Positions 8,833 to 15,457 of a stretch of 33,510 bases of DNA are shown in pieces. Every line of letters starts with the position of its first letter. Positions within the stretch are counted from its first letter, which is position 1. Source of the DNA: Phycisphaerales bacterium (GTDB lineage Bacteria > Planctomycetota > Phycisphaerae > UBA1845); assembly GCA_020353195.1 (NCBI GenBank), contig CP070691.1:2447565-2481074 (forward strand), in the 5' to 3' direction. Under the pieces are notes generated by a model. That model did no database searches, was not told the origin of the DNA, and was given only the letters and a program-made list of their open reading frames with translations. The position numbers and the translations under genes were made by a program.

Positions 8833-11800
8833 ATGCCCGAGAGCTTAGACGGTAGTAATAAGCGCGATCTCACACATCTGATTGCGAATGACGAGTCGCT
8901 CAAGCAGAATGAGCGGCGTGACGAAGCGCCGCCCGCTAAGAAAGCGAAACTCGAGTTCGAGCCGCTCGAGCCGCGCATCCTGCGGTCGGGCACCTGGGTC
9001 GATGCGGATACGGGTGACCCCCTGGCAGGCCCGACCGAAGGGAACGACCTGTTCACCGGAACCGGCGGGGATGACGTAGCCGACGCGCTGGCCGGTGATG
9101 ATACGCTTATCGGCGGCTCGGGGCTGGACACGCTTACGGGCGGTGCCGGCAACGACGTCATGTTCGGCGATCAGGATGATGACACGCTCTACGGCGGCGC
9201 CGGAAGTGATGAGGTTCACGGCGGAGCCGGGAACGATGAGGTTCACGGCGGGCAGCAGGCGGATGTGCTCTTCGGCGACGAGGGGAACGACGTCCTTTAC
9301 GGCGACGAACGGGAGGACGTTCTTGACGGCGGGCTCGGTGAGGACCAACTCTACGGTGGCACCGACAATGACGTGCTCATCAGTGGCGGCGGCAACGACC
9401 ATATGGATGGCGGAGAGCAGGACGACACCTTCAAGTTCACCGGGGCCCAGAACGGCGACGTTATCACCGTGGTCGGCGGGACGGGCACGGACACCATCCA
9501 CCTGGTCGGCTACAACAACAATCAGATCAGCGACAACGGCTCCACGATCACCGTGGACATGGGAGGTGGAGAGTCCTTCGCGATCAACTACACCAACATC
9601 GAACAGATTATCACCAACCAGGGCCCAAAGGCGCCTAATCACGCGCCGATCGCCGGCGACGATTTGGTCAGCACGACCGAGGATACGCCGGTGACCACGG
9701 AAGACCTGCTGGCCAACGACACGGACGTGGACGGTGATCCGCTGACGGTGGACAGCTTCACCCAGCCGGCGCACGGCGGCGTGGTCTATAACGGTGACGG
9801 CACGTTCACGTACACGCCAGATGCGAGCTTCAGCGGCGAAGACTCGTTCACGTACACGATCAGTGACGGGCGCGGCGGGACCGACACGGCCACGGTAACG
9901 GTAACCGTGAATCCGTTGATCGGGCCACCGGTGAACAGCAATCCGGTCGCCGTGGACGACGATGGCGTGACGACCGTCGAGGACACGCCGGTGACCACGG
10001 AGGACCTGCTGGCCAACGACACTGACCCGGATGGCGATCCGCTGACGGTCGACAGCTTCACCCAGCCGGCGCACGGCGGCGTGGCTTACAACGGCGACGG
10101 CACGTTCACGTACACGCCGGATGCGAACTTCAGTGGCGAGGACTCGTTTACGTACACGGTCAGTGACGGGCGCGGCGGGACTGATACGGCCACGGTGACG
10201 GTCACCGTGAGCCCGCAGAACGACGCACCGATCGCCGGCGATGATTCGATCAGCACGACCGAGGACGAACCGGTGACCACGGGCGACCTGCTGGCCAACG
10301 ACACCGACCCCGACGGCGATCCGCTGACGATCGACAGCTTCACGCAGCCGGCGCATGGTGGCGTGGTCTATAACGGTGACGGCACGTTCACGTACACGCC
10401 GGAAGTAGGGTTCAGCGGCGAGGACTCGTTCACGTACGCGGTCGGTGATGGCCGGGGTGGGACGGATACGGCCACGGTGACGGTCACCGTGAATCCGCAG
10501 ATCGAGCCCCCGGCGAACGCCAACCCGGTCGCTGTGGATGACGTTGGCATAACGACCGTCGAGGACACGCCGGTGACCACGGAGGACCTGCTGGCCAACG
10601 ACACTGACCCGGACGGTGACCCGCTGACGGTGGACAGCTTCACGCAGCCGGCGCACGGCGGCGTGGTTTACAACGGCGACGGCACGTTCACGTACACGCC
10701 GGATGCGAACTTCAGCGGCGAGGATTCGTTCACGTATACGGTCAGCGACGGCCGGGGCGGGACCGACACCGCGACGGTGACGGTGACCGTGAATTCACAG
10801 AATGACCCGCCGCTCGCCGGGGACGATTCGGTCAGCACGACCGAGGACACGCCGGTGACGACGGGGGATGTGCTGGCCAACGACACGGATCCGGATGGTG
10901 ACCTGCTGGCGGTCGACAGCTTCACGCAGCCGTCGCACGGGGACGTAGTCTATAACGGTGACGGCACGTTCACGTACACGCCGGACGCGAACTTCAGCGG
11001 CGAGGATTCGTTCACGTACGCGGTCAGTGACGGCCAGGGAGAGACCAACGCGGCGACGGTGACGGCCACCGTGAAACAGGATGAGGCCGGTTCGAGTGGG
11101 TCGGGCGCACCGGGGGGCCATAACGACGCCGCCACGTCCGTGAGTGATAGCGAAGCGGAAATGCCGATTGACGCACCGAGCGACAGCCCGAGTTTGGCCG
11201 AAGCCCTTGCGCCGCCGAGCGAGGACAGGACCGGTACGCCAACCGCGTTTGCGAGTGACCGTCCGGATGCCGTTCACCCTGATCTGCCGGAGAGCGAGGA
11301 TAATAAACCTGAGTTGCGGAGGAGCCACGCGGAAACGACGACCGGGGAGCAGACGACGATGGGGGACGAGACGGGAACTCCGCCGGTGATCGATTCCCTA
11401 CCGCCCGACGACGCGGCGGTCGTGGAGTCGGAAGCGGACGTCCAGGAGAGTTCCCCGTGGGAGGGTGACGAGAACCTGGGTGTGTTCGATCCTGCGAGAG
11501 AAGCCGTGGGAGTCGCGCTTGCCGCCGCATTCATCACCGATCCGAAAGCGAATCCGGACCGCCGTGGGCACATCGACGGGGAGAAGCCGGACACGACCGC
11601 ACGCGCCGTTGATCCTCCCGCCGGTTCGGTGAGAGAGATTGACCTCTCGCTCCGGTCGGTGGCTCAGACGCCGGTTGAACCCCCGCGAGGGTACTTCGGT
11701 CTGGAGTTTGACCAAGTCTTCGACGCGAAGGACGTCGACAGTGGGCCACTGACGTTCCAAGGAGACCGCGCTTCAGCGCCCGACGGGGATTCGCGGGTAG

Positions 11801-12003
11801 CTATGCAGGAGAAGCCGGAGGACTGGAGAGATCAGCCGTTCGGTCGCCAGCAGGAGGAGGCAGCCCCGGAGGCCGAGGGAAAGGTAACGGCCGGGCAGTC
11901 GGTCGCACGTGGCGGGTTGCTTGCCGGGTTATGGGGCCTGTTTCGCAGGTGGACGGGGACCTCAAACCGGGCCGAACGGGAGACGCGTACGGCCAAACCT
12001 TGA
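8833..12003 (+). CDS. LEPR-XLL protein with RTX calcium-binding repeats and five cadherin-like/VCBS domains (probable surface adhesin)
   Basis: Large, acidic repeat protein of 1056 aa, probably a secreted or surface adhesin. I chose ATG 8833 because GGAGGGG ends 9 bases upstream; an in-frame ATG at 8758 would add an Arg-rich extension with no such site. There is no classical signal peptide. Residues 45-53 read LEPRILRSG, the LEPR-XLL signature found near the N-terminus of giant planctomycete and proteobacterial repeat proteins. Residues about 85-200 are RTX-type nonapeptides (GGAGNDVMF, GDEGNDVLY), which bind calcium after secretion. Five tandem cadherin-like/VCBS domains follow (about 270-750), then an acidic, Pro/Ser-rich, disordered tail. 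The last 32 residues have a Gly/Leu/Trp-rich patch (GGLLAGLWGLFRRW) and then a basic end. RTX proteins normally leave through type I secretion; here HlyD-like genes follow, but no ABC transporter. Confidence 0.88.
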   Translation: MPESLDGSNKRDLTHLIANDESLKQNERRDEAPPAKKAKLEFEPLEPRILRSGTWVDADTGDPLAGPTEGNDLFTGTGGDDVADALAGDDTLIGGSGLDTLTGGAGNDVMFGDQDDDTLYGGAGSDEVHGGAGNDEVHGGQQADVLFGDEGNDVLYGDEREDVLDGGLGEDQLYGGTDNDVLISGGGNDHMDGGEQDDTFKFTGAQNGDVITVVGGTGTDTIHLVGYNNNQISDNGSTITVDMGGGESFAINYTNIEQIITNQGPKAPNHAPIAGDDLVSTTEDTPVTTEDLLANDTDVDGDPLTVDSFTQPAHGGVVYNGDGTFTYTPDASFSGEDSFTYTISDGRGGTDTATVTVTVNPLIGPPVNSNPVAVDDDGVTTVEDTPVTTEDLLANDTDPDGDPLTVDSFTQPAHGGVAYNGDGTFTYTPDANFSGEDSFTYTVSDGRGGTDTATVTVTVSPQNDAPIAGDDSISTTEDEPVTTGDLLANDTDPDGDPLTIDSFTQPAHGGVVYNGDGTFTYTPEVGFSGEDSFTYAVGDGRGGTDTATVTVTVNPQIEPPANANPVAVDDVGITTVEDTPVTTEDLLANDTDPDGDPLTVDSFTQPAHGGVVYNGDGTFTYTPDANFSGEDSFTYTVSDGRGGTDTATVTVTVNSQNDPPLAGDDSVSTTEDTPVTTGDVLANDTDPDGDLLAVDSFTQPSHGDVVYNGDGTFTYTPDANFSGEDSFTYAVSDGQGETNAATVTATVKQDEAGSSGSGAPGGHNDAATSVSDSEAEMPIDAPSDSPSLAEALAPPSEDRTGTPTAFASDRPDAVHPDLPESEDNKPELRRSHAETTTGEQTTMGDETGTPPVIDSLPPDDAAVVESEADVQESSPWEGDENLGVFDPAREAVGVALAAAFITDPKANPDRRGHIDGEKPDTTARAVDPPAGSVREIDLSLRSVAQTPVEPPRGYFGLEFDQVFDAKDVDSGPLTFQGDRASAPDGDSRVAMQEKPEDWRDQPFGRQQEEAAPEAEGKVTAGQSVARGGLLAGLWGLFRRWTGTSNRAERETRTAKP
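9091..9426 (+). repeat. RTX nonapeptide repeat array (coding)
   Basis: Roughly a dozen degenerate GGxGxDxLx nonapeptides, for example GGAGSDEVH, GGAGNDEVH, GDEGNDVLY and GGTDNDVLI. Such arrays form a calcium-bound parallel beta-roll outside the cell. The array sits close to the N-terminus rather than at the C-terminal end, where classic HlyA-type substrates carry it. Confidence 0.85.
9640..11080 (+). repeat. Five tandem cadherin-like/VCBS domain repeats with alternating period
   Basis: Each unit has the same landmarks: TEDxPVTTxDLLANDTDxDGD, then GDGTFTYTP, then FSGEDSFTY, then a TATVTVTV strand. The GDGTFTYTP codons begin at 9793, 10093, 10375, 10675 and 10957, giving spacings of 300, 282, 300 and 282 bases. 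Units 1, 3 and 5 begin with AGDD and units 2 and 4 with VAVDD preceded by a longer Pro-Pro linker, so the array grew as two-domain cassettes. Confidence 0.85.
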
Positions 12004-12100
12004 TGGCGTTCGGGCGTTCAGTGGCATTTAAGACACCTCCACGATGTACCGATAGGGCCGGTGGTGAGAGGTTCCGCCTCCTCTTTTGTTATCGGACACA

Positions 12101-13093
12101 ATGCGCATGCAGCTTCCCCCGGGCGACTACGGAGTTTTTCGCCGTTGCCGATTCAGGTGGTTCCTGTTTCTGGCTGCGATCATACACTGCTGGCCGGGTG
12201 CGATGGCCTCGGGTCAGGAGGGCGTTCCGCCGGGCCTCGGGACCGAGTCGCATGCGGGCGTCGTTGTCGGTTTTACGGCCCCGTTTCGCAAGGCGACTCT
12301 CGCCACGCTCCAGCAAGGACGAATCAGGCGGTTTGCGGTCGATGAAGGGCAGATGGTTGCGCGTGGCGACACGCTCGTCGAGCTTGACGACGCGGTGCAG
12401 CGGGCCCTTACGGAAATCGCGCGCCTTGAAGCCGAATCAGACCTTCGTGTGGAGTTGGCGCGCGTTGAGATGAAGCGCGCTCAGGAGGAGCTGGATCGGG
12501 TGTCGCGGCTCAGCAGCGACGCGATGGCCTCCGCGAAGGAAATGAGTGAGGCGAGGGCCGAAGCCGATGCGGCCCGACTGTCCTTCGGGTTGTCCAAGCT
12601 GGAGCACGAGGAAGCGGTACAAGACTACAAGATGCATCGTGAGATACTCGCGCAGTTGGCGGTGCACGCCCCATTCGCCGGCTACGTCTCGGCGCATCTG
12701 AAAGAACTTGGGGAGACGGTCGAGGAACGTGAAGGGATCATCGATCTCGTGCAGCTCGATCCGTTGCTGATATCGGTCGACTGTCCCCTCGAGCTCATGC
12801 GATCGGTTCAGCTCGACAAGAAGGTCGAGATCCGGCCGGTCGACTCGGCGTGGAGGCCGCGCGTCGGGACGGTCACGTTCATCAACCGGGTCGCCGACGC
12901 AGCGAGTCAGACGTTCAAGGTGAAGCTGCACGTGCCGAATAAGGACCTGCGGTGGATTTCGGGGCTGAAGGTTGAGGTCCATCTCGGGCGCGACCCTGTG
13001 ATCGACTCGGATCAGAAGCCGCCAGACGACGGTCTTTCGGTCGACCCGCCCCAGGCCGCACTGATGTCCTCGCGCCGGGATTTCTCCGACTAG
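12101..13093 (+). CDS. HlyD/RND-type periplasmic adaptor (membrane fusion protein)
   Basis: Membrane fusion protein of 330 aa. The N-terminus has a hydrophobic segment (about residues 20-36, FLFLAAIIHCWPGAMA) that fits a signal peptide or anchor. A split lipoyl-like domain follows: the first half around IRRFAVDEGQMVARGDTLVE, the second around VHAPFAGYVSAHLKELGETV. A coiled-coil hairpin lies between them, and a beta-barrel region with WISGLKVEVHL lies near the end. Such proteins bridge an inner-membrane transporter and an outer-membrane channel. The start is uncertain: ATG 12101 or 12107, neither with a clear ribosome binding site. It lies 97 bp after the LEPR-XLL gene and 18 bp before the PilZ gene, so it is probably in one operon with the following genes. 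No RND or MacB partner is nearby. Confidence 0.82.
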   Translation: MRMQLPPGDYGVFRRCRFRWFLFLAAIIHCWPGAMASGQEGVPPGLGTESHAGVVVGFTAPFRKATLATLQQGRIRRFAVDEGQMVARGDTLVELDDAVQRALTEIARLEAESDLRVELARVEMKRAQEELDRVSRLSSDAMASAKEMSEARAEADAARLSFGLSKLEHEEAVQDYKMHREILAQLAVHAPFAGYVSAHLKELGETVEEREGIIDLVQLDPLLISVDCPLELMRSVQLDKKVEIRPVDSAWRPRVGTVTFINRVADAASQTFKVKLHVPNKDLRWISGLKVEVHLGRDPVIDSDQKPPDDGLSVDPPQAALMSSRRDFSD

Positions 13094-13111
13094 AAAGGAT
13101 TATAGCGACAC

Positions 13112-13552
13112 ATGTTTGGCGACAGTGATTACTCAATTGGTCCCATCAGCCGTGACGATGCTTTCGATCTTCTTCAGGAGCTGGAGAAGAGCGCCTCTGA
13201 GGAGATGCGCCAACAGCGCGCCCACTTTCGCGTGGTCGTCAAGTCGACCCTGATCCTGCGTCCAGGCAACGCCAGCGAGCGGTCGAAGTTCGAGATGGAA
13301 GGGGTGACGGGCGATCTGTCGGAGGGGGGCTGCCAGGCCTTGTTTTCGACCCCGATCCGCGTCGGAGACATCTATCAGCTGCAATTCGACCGGGAGGTCC
13401 TCGATCTGGCGTTGACATACGCGCGCTGTGTCCGCTGTCGTGTGCTCCGCGATGATGCATTCGAGGTCGGCTTCCAGTTCTTCAAGCCGATCGTTCTTCC
13501 GGAGCGGACATTAATGCAGATCGCCGCCAAGAATGCCGGCGAGCACTTGTAG
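13112..13552 (+). CDS. PilZ-domain protein, predicted c-di-GMP receptor
   Basis: Small cytoplasmic protein of 146 aa with the two c-di-GMP binding signatures of PilZ: R36-A-H-F-R40 (RxxxR) and D68-L-S70-E-G-G73 (D/NxSxxG), in the usual order and spacing. About 30 residues before the domain look helical (LLQELEKSASEEM) and may contact a partner. Both motifs are complete, so ligand binding is likely. It lies between a HlyD-like adaptor and a GAF-HlyD protein with gaps of 18 bp on each side, which points to c-di-GMP control of this export apparatus at the protein level. An AAAGGA upstream of ATG 13112 may serve as the ribosome binding site. The partner is unknown. Confidence 0.85.
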   Translation: MFGDSDYSIGPISRDDAFDLLQELEKSASEEMRQQRAHFRVVVKSTLILRPGNASERSKFEMEGVTGDLSEGGCQALFSTPIRVGDIYQLQFDREVLDLALTYARCVRCRVLRDDAFEVGFQFFKPIVLPERTLMQIAAKNAGEHL

Positions 13553-13570
13553 GCCGGAATAGGAGATTCG

Positions 13571-15457
13571 GTGCCATCGCATGCTGCGAATCAGGTTCAG
13601 TCGGAAACGAAGGCCGACGCCGAGCACGGTAGGATGTCCGGTGTGTACGTGGACATCGTCACGCTGGCGTCTAGCGCTTCGTCGAAGCGGGCTTTCTATT
13701 CACTAGCCCTCAGGTGCGTCGCGAGCGCCCTCGAAAGTCCCTACGCCACAGTGTACATGCGATCGCCGACGGAGGTCATTGACGAGGAGCACCACAGCGG
13801 TCCGACCGACCCCGGTTTCTGGCGGTCCGCTGTCCAGGGGTTCCTGACGGATGCGATTGCCGCCGGGCAGCCACGTGCCAAGCTTCTCAGCGTACGTGAG
13901 TCGTCGTTGAAACTCGGGATGATCGCGGTGCCGCTCGTTGCGACGCAGGAGGGGATCGACGGTGGGCTCGGGCTCGTCACCCGAATGACCGAGCAAGACG
14001 TGAGCGATCGGGTTCGGACGGTCGAGTCCCTGGTGGCTCTCATTTCGAAAGTCGCCGAATCGCTCGAGATGCCCCGATCCGCGGGGTCGGGGCAAGTGCA
14101 TTTGCCGCATAGCGCGCTCTCTCGAAGTGCTGAGTTTCTGGCACCAAAAGAGCTCGCCTTTTCGCTGACCAACAGCCTGCGTAATAGGCTGGGATTTGAG
14201 CAAGTCGCGATCGGGTTGGTGACTCGAAACCGTGTCGAGCTGCTCTCGATTTCGGGCATGGATGATGTCCGCTCCAAGGGCCCCGGCGTCGTTCAGATGC
14301 GTGCGGCCATGGAGGAGTGTGTCGACTTCGGCAAGCTGCTTTTTTGCCAGAAGAGCGACTCGTGGTCGGCGGTTTCGAAATCGACCGGCCATCGCCTGCA
14401 CAAGCAGTGGCATAACGCCACCCGGGGGGCGGCGGTTGCGTCGATCCCGCTGAACACCGGCGACAGGTGCGTCGCCGTGTTAAGTCTGCGGCACGTGTCC
14501 AATTCGTCATTCACGCTCGAGGACCTTCAACAGATTCGCGATGCCGTTGAGCCGTATGCATCTGCCTTGTTGTTGCTGGAACGTGCTCAGCGCGGCTTGG
14601 TGCGACATGCATATGAGTCTGCCTGGGAAGGTTTCGCCGCTCTGGTGCAGCCGAGGCGGTACGGAGTCAAGCTGACTGCACTGCTCATCACGCTGTTCGC
14701 CGGCTGGTTCCTGTTCGGAAGCCTGGATTACGAAGTGACCGTTCCCTGCGCCTTGCAGCCGGCCCAGTTGCGTCACCTCACCGTGCCGTATGAGTCGGTT
14801 CTCGCCTCGGTGGCGGTCACGGCGGGTGACCCGGTGCATGCCGGGCAAATCCTGTGTGAGCTGGACCATCAGGAACTCGATCTTGAGTGGGCCGAGCTTC
14901 GCGCCGAATACGCGGTGGCTGAGCAGGAGGTGCAGCGTGCGATGGCCGGTGATTCGCCCGTCGAGGCGCGCCTGGCTGAGGCAAATGCCCGCCTGTTCCG
15001 CGCCCGGCTCGCCATCGTCGAGCATCGCATCGATCAGGCGACGATCCGGAGTCCGGTCGATGGTGTGGTTGTTGACGGCGATTTGCGCGAGCGGGTTCGC
15101 GGGGTCTTCCGCCAGGGCGAGCCGCTCTTTCAAGTCGCTCCGCTGGGCGATTGGAAGTTACGCCTGGAAGTGCCCGAATGGGCCATCTCCGAACTCACCG
15201 TGGGGCTCCCAGGCCGATTCGCCACTCATGCCCGCCCAGAGAAGCCCGAGGCGTTCCGCGTGGCGCGTATCCGTCCCAATGCCGAGATTCGTGACGGGAG
15301 GAACGTCTTCGTTGCTGAAGCGGGCGTGAACATTGACGCGGCATGGATGCGCCCCGGAATGGAAGGCGTAGCCAAGATCACCGTCGACCGGCGCCCGGTC
15401 TGGTGGGTCACGTTTCATCACATAATCAACTACGTGCGACTGCATCTATGGCTTTGA
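13571..15457 (+). CDS. GAF-like sensor fused to a membrane HlyD-type adaptor
   Basis: Protein of 628 aa joining a cytoplasmic sensory half to a periplasmic adaptor half. GTG 13571 is chosen because AGGAG ends 5 bases upstream. Residues about 25-170 and 190-335 look like two GAF-like domains (the second is clearer, around residues 205-310). One transmembrane segment follows (about 366-384, ALLITLFAGWFLFGS). The rest is a HlyD-type module: first lipoyl half around LASVAVTAGDPVHAGQILCE, a short coiled coil, second half around IRSPVDGVVVDGD, then beta-barrel-like strands. HlyD proteins normally have only a short cytoplasmic tail, so a 360-residue sensor is unusual. Its stop overlaps the start of the M50 gene by 10 bases, so the two products probably form a complex. 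Confidence 0.83.
   Translation: MPSHAANQVQSETKADAEHGRMSGVYVDIVTLASSASSKRAFYSLALRCVASALESPYATVYMRSPTEVIDEEHHSGPTDPGFWRSAVQGFLTDAIAAGQPRAKLLSVRESSLKLGMIAVPLVATQEGIDGGLGLVTRMTEQDVSDRVRTVESLVALISKVAESLEMPRSAGSGQVHLPHSALSRSAEFLAPKELAFSLTNSLRNRLGFEQVAIGLVTRNRVELLSISGMDDVRSKGPGVVQMRAAMEECVDFGKLLFCQKSDSWSAVSKSTGHRLHKQWHNATRGAAVASIPLNTGDRCVAVLSLRHVSNSSFTLEDLQQIRDAVEPYASALLLLERAQRGLVRHAYESAWEGFAALVQPRRYGVKLTALLITLFAGWFLFGSLDYEVTVPCALQPAQLRHLTVPYESVLASVAVTAGDPVHAGQILCELDHQELDLEWAELRAEYAVAEQEVQRAMAGDSPVEARLAEANARLFRARLAIVEHRIDQATIRSPVDGVVVDGDLRERVRGVFRQGEPLFQVAPLGDWKLRLEVPEWAISELTVGLPGRFATHARPEKPEAFRVARIRPNAEIRDGRNVFVAEAGVNIDAAWMRPGMEGVAKITVDRRPVWWVTFHHIINYVRLHLWL

Noticed and set aside
9091..9426. CRISPR-like repeat array
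   Set aside because: The repeats are degenerate, in frame, lack unique spacers and encode RTX nonapeptides.
8845..10656. Long minus-strand ORF (603 codons) opposite the repeat protein
   Set aside because: It is the mirror of GC-rich repeats, with Arg/His-rich translation and no domain.
12040..12095. Terminator between the LEPR-XLL and HlyD-like genes
   Set aside because: The stem around GAGG-TTCCG-CCTC has only four good pairs before a mismatch, though a short T-run follows.
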